Source: JAMLIO01 sp031412575 (GTDB lineage Bacteria; Bdellovibrionota; Bdellovibrionia; Bdellovibrionales; UBA1609). Taken from it: 8,259 nucleotides of DNA. Where the stretch lies: the NCBI GenBank assembly GCA_031412575.1, contig JANODG010000007.1, positions 1 through 8,259 of the forward strand, read 5' to 3'. Both the position numbers and the translations under genes were made by a program. The notes beneath the pieces were generated by a model. The model was not told where the DNA came from. It was given only the letters and a program-made list of their open reading frames with translations, and made no database searches. Shown piece after piece: positions 1 through 5,888 of the stretch (position 1 is its first letter; each line of letters begins with the position of its first letter).

Positions 1-28
1 GTAAAACCTCGGTAAGATAATTTCCACC

Positions 29-61
29 AAAAAAAAAGGAACCCAAACAAGGTTCCTTTTT
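29..61 (-). terminator. Bidirectional rho-independent terminator downstream of rpsN
   Basis: The arms GGAACC (38-43) and GGTTCC (51-56) pair perfectly around a 7-nt loop, and the stem is extended by flanking A and T runs. Read leftward, the hairpin is followed by a run of nine T (complement of 29-37), so it should end the rpsN transcript, whose stop codon lies about 60 nt upstream. Read rightward it is followed by five T (57-61), so it could also end a rightward gene lying left of the window. Nothing codable can be assigned in bases 1-28. Confidence 0.85.
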
Positions 62-119
62 CTACACTCATTCTAAATCACACTATTTGCCTAATTTAGT
101 AGCATTTTTTAAGCTGATG

Positions 120-425
120 TTACCAGCTTGATTTTGTTACACCTGGAACTTGGCCACGACTGGCAAGATCACGAAATGCAATACGAGATAAACCGAATTT
201 TCTTAAAAAACCTCTTGGACGACCCGTCAATTCACAACGGTTAGACACACGAACTTCAATAGAATATCTAGGGAATTTGTTCATTTTAGAACGAGCAACT
301 TCTTTTTCTTCGTAACTTGCAGTTGCGCTTTTAAGGATTTTTCTAAGCTCTAAACGCTTCGCGCGGTAACGAGAAACCATTTCGATCTTTTGCTTGTTCT
401 TAACAATACTTGATTTTTTAGCCAT
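120..425 (-). CDS. rpsN: 30S ribosomal protein S14, zinc-independent (C-minus) long form
   Basis: S14 binds 16S rRNA in the head of the small ribosomal subunit and is needed for late 30S assembly. The 101-residue length and the conserved C-terminal half (NRCELTGRPRG at 62-72, then RKFGLSRIAFRDLASRG and the ending KSSW) match the long bacterial S14. The short zinc-ribbon form has two CxxC pairs. Here only Cys64 of those four positions remains, the others being Thr67, Ser80 and Ala83, so this version should not need zinc. The ATG is preceded by GGAG (complement of 431-434) at a normal distance. The gene stands alone and is not next to rplE/rpsH as in the spc operon. It has its own promoter and terminator. 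In some bacteria such orphan zinc-free copies are Zur-controlled backups; I see no recognisable Zur box, so that role is only a possibility. A 6-bp inverted repeat (111-116/124-129) surrounds the stop codon. Confidence 0.97.
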   Translation of the reverse strand: MAKKSSIVKNKQKIEMVSRYRAKRLELRKILKSATASYEEKEVARSKMNKFPRYSIEVRVSNRCELTGRPRGFLRKFGLSRIAFRDLASRGQVPGVTKSSW

Positions 426-445
426 TCAATCTCCAAATCAGTCAA

Positions 446-459
446 AGATAGTTTTATCT
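446..459. repeat. Palindrome AGATA-N4-TATCT overlapping the rpsN -10 element
   Basis: AGATA (446-450) and TATCT (455-459) form a perfect inverted repeat with a 4-nt centre. It covers the predicted -10 box and the transcription start of rpsN, where a repressor could act. It is short and AT-rich, so chance occurrence is quite possible; no regulator can be named. Confidence 0.35.
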
Positions 460-481
460 AAGAAAACAATGCGGGTGTCAA
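453..481 (-). promoter_or_regulatory. Sigma70-type promoter of rpsN
   Basis: On the minus strand a perfect -35 hexamer TTGACA (complement of 476-481) is separated by exactly 17 bp from GATAAA (complement of 453-458), a 4/6 match to the -10 consensus. Transcription would begin near 446, giving a leader of about 20 nt that carries the GGAG ribosome binding site. The call rests on sequence match and spacing only. Confidence 0.6.
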
Positions 482-580
482 CCCTCTTGATTTTCGACAT
501 TGCGGTATCTCTTCGCTGCCAACAATTCCCAAGCCATACACTTTAAAACTTTTTCTTAAGATTTAGATACTTTTGTAGGC

Positions 581-610
581 AAAAAAAAAGAGGCCCTAGG
601 ACCTCTTTTT
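581..610 (-). terminator. Bidirectional rho-independent terminator after the small secreted-protein gene
   Basis: GAGG (590-593) and CCTC (602-605) pair, with a CCTAGG palindrome in the loop, and the stem is lengthened by A and T runs. Read leftward, nine T follow (complement of 581-589), which suits termination of the gene ending at 676. Read rightward only five T follow. It insulates that gene from rpsN, which then starts from its own promoter. Confidence 0.8.
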
Positions 611-675
611 CAAATTCTCTATCAATCATAGTTGCAAACATTAGCTTTAAACCGTCCTTAATTTAAACACTAAAT

Positions 676-1056
676 TTACTTGGTTTTTAAGGCTTGAACT
701 GATTTTAAATGAGCTTCCATTTCCGTGATCTTCGATTGCATATCAGAAACGCGCTCTTTTTTATAGGCAATCTTCTTCTGGATTTTTTCAACCCATTTTG
801 CTTTCTCTTCAGCTGTGACACCCTTAGCTTTTGCTTCATCAAGCTTCTTTTCGAAATGCTTAGTCATACATTCTTTTTTCTTTTGATAACAAAACTTATC
901 GCCTTTTTCGCACTCAATTTCGGCACAAGGACCTTTATCCATACCGTGACCTTTGCCTTCATGGTGACCAGCATAAGCCTGCGAACCCAACGTTATTAAT
1001 AAACCTGCAATCAAACTGAATATTGCACTGAAACCTATTGCATTAATTTGACTCAT
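676..1056 (-). CDS. Small secreted Cys/His-containing protein of unknown function
   Basis: I do not recognise this 126-residue protein. Residues 1-29 look like a Sec signal peptide: a hydrophobic core at about 7-23, then a small-residue cleavage site ending AYA before Gly30, so the mature protein of about 97 residues is probably periplasmic. The mature N-terminus is rich in His and Gly (His31, 32, 37), followed by four cysteines at 44, 49, 56 and 63 (spacing C-x4-C-x6-C-x6-C). The rest (66-126) is a Lys/Glu-rich segment likely to be helical or coiled coil. Four cysteines could make two disulfides or, with the histidines, bind a metal; both are inference. A strong SD, AAGGAGG (complement of 1062-1068), supports the start, and the gene has its own terminator. 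The composition loosely recalls small periplasmic metal or stress proteins, but I cannot assign a family. Confidence 0.85.
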   Translation of the reverse strand: MSQINAIGFSAIFSLIAGLLITLGSQAYAGHHEGKGHGMDKGPCAEIECEKGDKFCYQKKKECMTKHFEKKLDEAKAKGVTAEEKAKWVEKIQKKIAYKKERVSDMQSKITEMEAHLKSVQALKTK

Positions 1057-1085
1057 AGAGCCCTCCTTATTTGTTGCACTTACAG

Positions 1086-1117
1086 ACTATAACAAAACGC
1101 TGGCCTATTAGTTTCAA
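1086..1117 (-). promoter_or_regulatory. Probable extended -10 promoter for the small secreted-protein gene
   Basis: On the minus strand TATAGT (complement of 1086-1091, 5/6 match to TATAAT) is preceded by TGT, giving an extended -10 (TGnTATAGT). A TTGAAA (complement of 1112-1117) lies upstream, but with a 20-bp spacer that is longer than usual, so the extended -10 probably carries most of the activity. The start codon lies about 30 bp downstream. Confidence 0.45.
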
Positions 1118-1256
1118 TTTAATTTTTTAAATATGACATACCTGTCCAAAGATAAATTTTTAATTATAAAAATAGGATTTACTTCAAATTATCTGTATCA
1201 TTTTGAGATGTTAACGTTCTAAATTTCCACGCGTCTGTCGCAACTTCGAATCCGAG

Positions 1257-1285
1257 TTTAGTTTATTTGATAAAACCAAACTAAA
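1257..1285. repeat. Inverted repeat upstream of the nfeD-like gene
   Basis: TTTAGTTT (1257-1264) and AAACTAAA (1278-1285) are perfect 8-nt inverted arms around a 13-nt centre. The centre contains TTGATA (1267-1272), a 5/6 match to a -35 hexamer, and TTTGAT (1290-1295) sits 17 bp downstream as a poor -10. If that promoter is real the repeat would bracket its -35 box, about 50 bp upstream of the start codon. No T-tract follows, so it is not a terminator. The remainder of the 1057-1337 intergenic region shows no other clear feature. Confidence 0.4.
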
Positions 1286-1337
1286 GCCGTTTGATTGGAA
1301 TATTTAAACGCTAAAAATTTATACGAAGGAGAATGAA

Positions 1338-1775
1338 ATGGATTTAGTATTCAATTGGCAAATGTATGTTGCGCTAGGATTAGCGTTGATTATTTTAGAA
1401 GCGTTTGTATCAACATTTTTTCTTTTTCCGCTTGGAATTTCTTTAATGCTTACGGCAGTTGCAGCGCCATTTGTAAGCTTAGAAGTTGAATTAGTTATTT
1501 TCACATTATTATCTTTAGCAAGTTTTGTGATTTCCATAAAATTCGTCAAACCAAAGTTCGCCGCTAAAAAAAATCTAACGGGTGTAGATTCATTAGTAGG
1601 CAAAACTTTTCCTGTATTTGAAGAAATCAACGAAACCCAAGGCACAGGAGTTATTAAAGTTTATGCCGACGAGTGGCGCGCATTACCAATCAACTCAGGT
1701 GATGTTATTGGTAAAAACGAAAAAGTAAAGATTGAAAAAGTTGAAGGCAATAAAGTTTTTGTAACTAAAATTTAA
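1338..1775 (+). CDS. NfeD-like membrane protein with C-terminal OB fold
   Basis: NfeD-family proteins are inner-membrane partners of stomatin/SPFH proteins and are typically encoded beside them, as in E. coli ybbJ next to qmcA. This 145-residue copy is the short form lacking the N-terminal serine protease domain. Hydrophobic segments at about 9-28, 30-46 and 50-69 form the membrane part. From about residue 84 a soluble beta-rich domain follows with features of the NfeD OB fold: LVGK at 86-89, a GTGVIKV strand, DEWRA at 111-115 and a GDVI turn before the final strands. AAGGAG at 1326-1331 lies 6 nt before the ATG. The next gene, 133 bp downstream on the same strand, encodes the expected stomatin partner, which strengthens the call. 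The precise cellular role of the pair is not well established; membrane microdomain organisation is the usual proposal. Confidence 0.88.
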   Translation: MDLVFNWQMYVALGLALIILEAFVSTFFLFPLGISLMLTAVAAPFVSLEVELVIFTLLSLASFVISIKFVKPKFAAKKNLTGVDSLVGKTFPVFEEINETQGTGVIKVYADEWRALPINSGDVIGKNEKVKIEKVEGNKVFVTKI

Positions 1776-1791
1776 TTTTATAATTAAATTT
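1768..1791. repeat. A/T-only inverted repeat across the nfeD-like stop codon
   Basis: AAATTTAATT (1768-1777) and AATTAAATTT (1782-1791) are perfect 10-nt arms around TTAT, and the TAA stop (1773-1775) lies in the left arm. With no G-C pair the RNA hairpin would be weak, and no T-run follows. The rest of the 133-bp gap to qmcA is extremely AT-rich and shows no clear promoter or terminator. Confidence 0.5.
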
Positions 1792-1908
1792 ACGGAACAA
1801 CTACTTATCAATCTTAATTTATTATCATTTTAGTATTTTTGATTATTAAAATAAAATTACAAATTAGTTTAGTTTAAAAATATTTTTTACCTTCGAAGGA
1901 GATTCATA

Positions 1909-2865
1909 ATGAGTGGAGTAGTCGTAGCCGGAGCTTTAGCCATATTAGCTATCGTTTTAATTTTAAAAGGCGTTTATATTGTAAACCAAAACCAAACTAT
2001 AGTTGTTGAACGACTAGGTTCTTTCAGCAAAGTTTTAGTCAGTGGACCTAACTTTCTAATTCCATTTGTTGATAACCCTCGTCCTATCAAATGGGTGGAC
2101 CACGGCATGATTTATTTAACCTCACGTATTGATTTACGTGAATCCGTTTTAGACATTCCAGAGCAAAGTGTGATCACTAAAGATAACGTGTCCATCAACA
2201 TTGATGCGATCATGTACATCCAAATCACGGACCCGTTTAAAGCCACCTACGAAATCGAAAATTTACCTTCTGCCGTTGCCCAATTGGCGCAAACGTCTTT
2301 AAGAAACGTAATTGGTGAAATGGACTTGGATAGCACCTTAGGTTCAAGGGACACGATCAACGCTAAGCTAAAACACATCTTAGACGAAGCGACAGACAAA
2401 TGGGGCACAAAAGTAAATCGTATTGAACTAAGAAACATCACTCCACCGCGTGATATTCAGCAAGCTATGGAAAAACAAATGCAAGCGGAACGTGAACGTC
2501 GTGCGAAAGTTCTAGAAGCCCAAGGGGACAAAGAAGCTCGTATTGCAAGATCTGAAGGTCAAAAAATAGAGCAGATCAACTTAGCCGGTGGTGCTAAAGA
2601 AGCTGAAGTTTTACGCGCAGACGGTGAAGCTATGGCCGTTGAGCGTGTAGCGAAAGCAAAAATGGATGCGATCTCTTTGATTGCGACAGCTACGAAAAGC
2701 ACTGAACTTGCTACACAGTTTTTAATTGCTACAAGTTACATCGAAGCTTTTCAAAAATTCACTGCACAACCTGGTGATAAAATTTATGTTCCGTATGAAT
2801 CTTCAACAGCTTTAGGTGCTATCGGATCCATCAGAGAATTACTTACGCCTGAGTCAAAATCATAA
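1909..2865 (+). CDS. qmcA: SPFH/stomatin-family membrane protein (QmcA/paraslipin type)
   Basis: The protein (318 residues, close to the roughly 305 of E. coli QmcA) has one N-terminal membrane segment at about 5-23. The SPFH (band 7) domain follows from about 25, opening with NQNQTIVVERLGSF and continuing through GPNFLIPFVD and the RIDLRE segment to about 185. A long Ala/Glu/Lys/Arg-rich coiled coil spans about 180-255, followed by the paraslipin-like C-terminal region (ATQFLIATSYIEAFQKF, then KIYVP). Such proteins form large ring or cage oligomers on the membrane and are thought to scaffold microdomains or membrane proteases. AAGGAG at 1896-1901 lies 7 nt before the ATG. The NfeD partner gene lies immediately upstream, the usual arrangement. 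HflC/HflK are related SPFH proteins, but they occur as a pair and lack this NfeD linkage, so QmcA is the better name. Its transcript may continue into sucA, 90 bp downstream. Confidence 0.92.
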   Translation: MSGVVVAGALAILAIVLILKGVYIVNQNQTIVVERLGSFSKVLVSGPNFLIPFVDNPRPIKWVDHGMIYLTSRIDLRESVLDIPEQSVITKDNVSINIDAIMYIQITDPFKATYEIENLPSAVAQLAQTSLRNVIGEMDLDSTLGSRDTINAKLKHILDEATDKWGTKVNRIELRNITPPRDIQQAMEKQMQAERERRAKVLEAQGDKEARIARSEGQKIEQINLAGGAKEAEVLRADGEAMAVERVAKAKMDAISLIATATKSTELATQFLIATSYIEAFQKFTAQPGDKIYVPYESSTALGAIGSIRELLTPESKS

Positions 2866-2893
2866 AAATTAAAGGACAGACCTTCGAATTTTT

Positions 2894-2936
2894 GCTAGAT
2901 TGAAGATGAAAATTTTCAATCTAGCTTAAATTTAAG
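2894..2936 (+). promoter_or_regulatory. Stable hairpin plus 12-bp palindrome in the qmcA-sucA gap
   Basis: Arms 2894-2907 and 2912-2925 pair over 14 bp, with a single G-U wobble, and are capped by a GAAA (GNRA) tetraloop at 2908-2911. The perfect palindrome CTTAAATTTAAG (2925-2936) follows directly. The downstream sequence is A/T-mixed and not a T-run, so this is a poor intrinsic terminator; an mRNA leader structure, processing or stability element, or operator is equally possible. The sucA SD (GGAG, 2944-2947) lies 18 nt beyond the hairpin and is not part of it. Confidence 0.6.
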
Positions 2937-2955
2937 ATTTATCGGAGTCGTCCTA

Positions 2956-5808
2956 ATGATCAACAATTCATCACCAAATAGCCAAGCACCAAATCAAAAT
3001 TCGTCTTTAGCAGGAAGTGATAACAAGCTTAACAAATTATCGTATCTAAACCGCGTCAACCTTGAGTACGTAGAGTCCTTAATGGGCCAATATTTAGAAA
3101 ACCCAGAAAGTGTTGATCCCATTTGGCAAAAGTTTTTTGAAGGCGTTGAGTTCGGGCAAAGTGGTCGCTTGCAAATTGGAGAAGCCATGGACCAAGCTTC
3201 TCCAGAGCTTAAAGTTTATGAACTGATTCAGGCTTACCGTGACTACGGACATTTAAAAGCAGATTTAGATCCCTTAAAATTACAAAACAGAAAAACTTCA
3301 TTTTTAGATTTTAAATCTTTTAATCTTTCAGAATCCGATGCCTCTAAAACTTTTTCGATGGGTCAAATTTTAGGGCTCGGTCCAAAAACATTAAGTGAAA
3401 TTATTGATCAGTTAGAAAAGTGGTACTGCCAAACCTTAACGGTTCAAATGGCTGAGTGTCACCCTCAGGTTCGTGATTGGTTCACCAAAGAGATGGAATC
3501 AGAAAACGTCGCATTATCTAAAGATCAAAAAATAAATGTTCTTAAACAATTAATTCGCACTGAAACTTTAGAAAAATTCCTTCACACCAGATATGTGGGA
3601 ACAAAAAGATTTTCCATCGAAGGGTGTGATTCTTTAATACCATGCCTTGAATACCTTTGTGAAAAAGGCGCAGGCTTAGGTGTTAAAGCGGTAACGATTG
3701 GTATGGCTCACAGGGGACGTATCAATGTGCTCGCAAACTTCATGGACAAAGCCTTAAATATTATTTTCGCAGAATTCGACGGCAACATGGGCGTGGATCA
3801 GACCCACGACTACGACGGCGATGTGAAGTATCACTTAGGTTATCACTCGATTAAAGAAACTAAAAATGGTCCTGTGGACATTTCCTTAGCGTTTAATCCA
3901 TCACACTTAGAAGCGGTAAACCCAGTGGTTTTGGGGATGGTTCGCGCTCAACAAAGATTTAATCACGACACAGAAGAGCGTAAGACAGTCGTGCCTGTGT
4001 TAATTCATGGGGACGCAGCCGTCATTGGCCAAGGTGTAGTCAGTGAAACTTTCCAGTTATCTTTACTTAAAGGCTACACCGTCGGTGGGACGATTCACAT
4101 TGTCATGAACAATCAAGTTGGTTTTACTACGGATCCTAAAGATGCACGAAGTACAGATTATGCATCTGATATCGCAAAATCTATTAAAGCTCCGATTTTA
4201 CATGTGAATGGTGACGACCCCGAAGCGTGTGTGAAAGCCATGGACATTGCGATTCGTTTTAGACAGCAGTTTAAACAAGATGTTGTGATTGAGATCGTAG
4301 GTTACAGAAGATTTGGACATAACGAAGGTGACGAACCTGCATTTACGCAACCAAAAATGTATGAGGTCATTAAAAAACTTCCAACGACATATTCTTTGTA
4401 CGCAAGTAAACTTAATAAAGATCAAATTTTTTCGACAGCACAGTCCCAAGAATTTTATGATTTAAAAATGGATAACTTGCAAAAAGTATTAGACGAAGTT
4501 CGTACGAACACTCCTATCGTCACTCACGCTCCAATGCCAGAAAAATGGAAAGCTTTAAAGCGCGGAATGACAGCGGACGCTTTTGTTCCGGTAAATACAA
4601 AAGCTAAAAAATCCGATTTAGAAAAAGTGATTAAAGAAATCACGTCGTACCCGAAAGGATTTAATCCTCACAGTAAGGTCTTAAAACTTTTAGAAACTCG
4701 TGCGAAGCAATTTCAAGACGATAGCATTGATTGGGGTTTAGCAGAGCTTTTAGCTTACGGAACTTTAATGACCGAAGGAACATCTGTTCGTCTAACGGGT
4801 CAAGACTGTATCCGTGGAACTTTCACTCACCGTCATGCGATGTTTTTTGATAAAGATACAGGTGAAGTTCATAATCCGTTTAAAGCGCTTAACCCAGAAA
4901 AAGAATTCTGTGTTTATAACTCCCCGCTTTCTGAATACGCGGTTTTGGGATTCGAATATGGAAACGCAATTAAAGACCCAAGTTTTTTAACTCTATGGGA
5001 AGCCCAGTTCGGGGACTTCGTTAATGGGGCCCAGATTATCATTGACCAATTTATTTCCAGCGGTGAATCCAAGTGGTATCAAATGAATGGTCTTGTGCTG
5101 TTATTGCCACATGGCTACGAAGGCCAAGGACCAGAACATTCCAGTGCAAGGCTAGAAAGATTTTTACAACAATGCGCCCAGTACAATATGCAAGTTTGTA
5201 ATTTCACAGAGCCAAATCAGTTGTTTCATGCACTAAGACGACAAATCAAGCGTAATTTTAGAAAACCTATGATTGTGATGTCTCCTAAATCACTTTTAAG
5301 AAATCCAAAAGTAGTTTGTAAACAGAGTGATCTTTATGAAGGTCAATTTTCTGAAGTGTTAGACGATCCAAGATTTGTATCCAAGAAAGTTCAAACAGGG
5401 TCAATGTCGCTACCCGACTCACCGGCTTTGAGTAAAGAAGATGTGCAAAGAGTCGTGATGTGTTCTGGTAAAGTTTATTACGACTTAGAAGGTTCAGATA
5501 AGTTATCTCAGAAAGTAGCCCTAGTGCGTGTCGAACAACTTTACCCGTTCCCAGAACAGCAAGTGGCCGACATCCTAGCGACTTATCCACGTATGACTGA
5601 ATTGTTATGGACACAAGAAGAGCCACAAAATATGGGCGCTTACAGTTTCATAATGCCTAAGCTTCGTATGTGCTTACAACGTTTAAAGAAAAGCGAAGTG
5701 CCAGCGTATTACGTTGGACGAACAGAAAGAGCTTCGCCTGCAACGGGATCACCATCAGTGCATGCGAAAGAACAGCAATTAATTATTAGCCAAAGCTTAG
5801 AAGCTTAG
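2956..5808 (+). CDS. sucA: 2-oxoglutarate dehydrogenase E1 component (thiamine diphosphate-dependent)
   Basis: E1o decarboxylates 2-oxoglutarate using thiamine diphosphate and passes the succinyl group to the lipoyl arm of SucB in the cytosolic TCA complex. The 950 residues are close to the 933 of E. coli SucA. The N-terminal E1o segment (about 29-65, with VDPIWQKFF) is the part known to contact E2. GMAHRGR at 249-255 carries the conserved active-site His252. The cofactor motif runs from GDAA at 352-355 to Asn385-Asn386. The pyrimidine-binding transketolase domain begins near 590 (AELLAYGTLMTEG, then GQDCIRGTFTHRHA). The C-terminal region holds RKPMIVMSPKSLLRNP and the ending PATGSPSVHAKEQQ, both typical of E1o and unlike E1 of pyruvate dehydrogenase. 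GGAG at 2944-2947 lies 8 nt before the ATG, and the next in-frame Met would cut into the N-terminal motif. sucB follows 80 bp downstream. The last codons lie inside an 8-bp tandem repeat. Confidence 0.98.
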   Translation: MINNSSPNSQAPNQNSSLAGSDNKLNKLSYLNRVNLEYVESLMGQYLENPESVDPIWQKFFEGVEFGQSGRLQIGEAMDQASPELKVYELIQAYRDYGHLKADLDPLKLQNRKTSFLDFKSFNLSESDASKTFSMGQILGLGPKTLSEIIDQLEKWYCQTLTVQMAECHPQVRDWFTKEMESENVALSKDQKINVLKQLIRTETLEKFLHTRYVGTKRFSIEGCDSLIPCLEYLCEKGAGLGVKAVTIGMAHRGRINVLANFMDKALNIIFAEFDGNMGVDQTHDYDGDVKYHLGYHSIKETKNGPVDISLAFNPSHLEAVNPVVLGMVRAQQRFNHDTEERKTVVPVLIHGDAAVIGQGVVSETFQLSLLKGYTVGGTIHIVMNNQVGFTTDPKDARSTDYASDIAKSIKAPILHVNGDDPEACVKAMDIAIRFRQQFKQDVVIEIVGYRRFGHNEGDEPAFTQPKMYEVIKKLPTTYSLYASKLNKDQIFSTAQSQEFYDLKMDNLQKVLDEVRTNTPIVTHAPMPEKWKALKRGMTADAFVPVNTKAKKSDLEKVIKEITSYPKGFNPHSKVLKLLETRAKQFQDDSIDWGLAELLAYGTLMTEGTSVRLTGQDCIRGTFTHRHAMFFDKDTGEVHNPFKALNPEKEFCVYNSPLSEYAVLGFEYGNAIKDPSFLTLWEAQFGDFVNGAQIIIDQFISSGESKWYQMNGLVLLLPHGYEGQGPEHSSARLERFLQQCAQYNMQVCNFTEPNQLFHALRRQIKRNFRKPMIVMSPKSLLRNPKVVCKQSDLYEGQFSEVLDDPRFVSKKVQTGSMSLPDSPALSKEDVQRVVMCSGKVYYDLEGSDKLSQKVALVRVEQLYPFPEQQVADILATYPRMTELLWTQEEPQNMGAYSFIMPKLRMCLQRLKKSEVPAYYVGRTERASPATGSPSVHAKEQQLIISQSLEA

Positions 5809-5833
5809 TAGCTTAGTATTTAAAGCTAAGCTT
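5793..5833 (+). repeat. Triple 8-bp tandem repeat with an inverted copy across the sucA stop
   Basis: AAGCTTAG occurs at 5793-5800 and 5801-5808, and TAGCTTAG at 5809-5816. An inverted copy, CTAAGCTT, lies at 5826-5833. The sucA stop codon TAG is the end of the second unit. The inverted copy can pair with any one of the three units, giving alternative 7-8 bp hairpins. The downstream sequence is only moderately T-rich, so a terminator role is doubtful. Confidence 0.7.
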
Positions 5834-5844
5834 TCTGTGTTTTG

Positions 5845-5867
5845 AATTTTAGAATTAAAATTTTTTT
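5845..5867 (+). repeat. A/T-only hairpin with T-run upstream of sucB
   Basis: AATTTTA (5845-5851) and TAAAATT (5856-5862) pair around GAAT and are followed by further T to 5867. The layout resembles an intrinsic terminator, but the stem has no G-C pair and would be too weak for efficient termination. At most it would reduce read-through into sucB or act as a pause site. Confidence 0.3.
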
Positions 5868-5888
5868 ACAAGTGTTAGGAGAAACAAC

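Noticed and set aside
111..129. AAGCTG/CAGCTT hairpin around the rpsN stop as a terminator.
   Set aside because: In the rpsN transcript it is followed by A residues, not U; the real terminator is at 29-61.
438..500. A 20-codon minus-strand reading frame (starting MSKIKR) just upstream of rpsN that could be a leader peptide.
   Set aside because: It contains the predicted -35 and -10 boxes of rpsN, so the main transcript would start inside it, and it has no convincing SD.
709..999. A 96-codon plus-strand frame opposite the small secreted-protein gene.
   Set aside because: It is a shadow: Phe/Leu-rich complement of a Lys/Glu-rich coding strand, without an SD, while the minus-strand gene has a signal peptide, SD and terminator.
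1319..1645. A minus-strand frame overlapping the nfeD-like gene.
   Set aside because: It lies antisense to a gene with clear family features and a good SD, and its translation shows no recognisable domain.
2892..2920. A possible sucA promoter with TTGCTA and TTCAAT at 17-bp spacing.
   Set aside because: Both hexamers fall within the hairpin arms and match consensus only 4/6; the match is no better than chance in this AT-rich gap.
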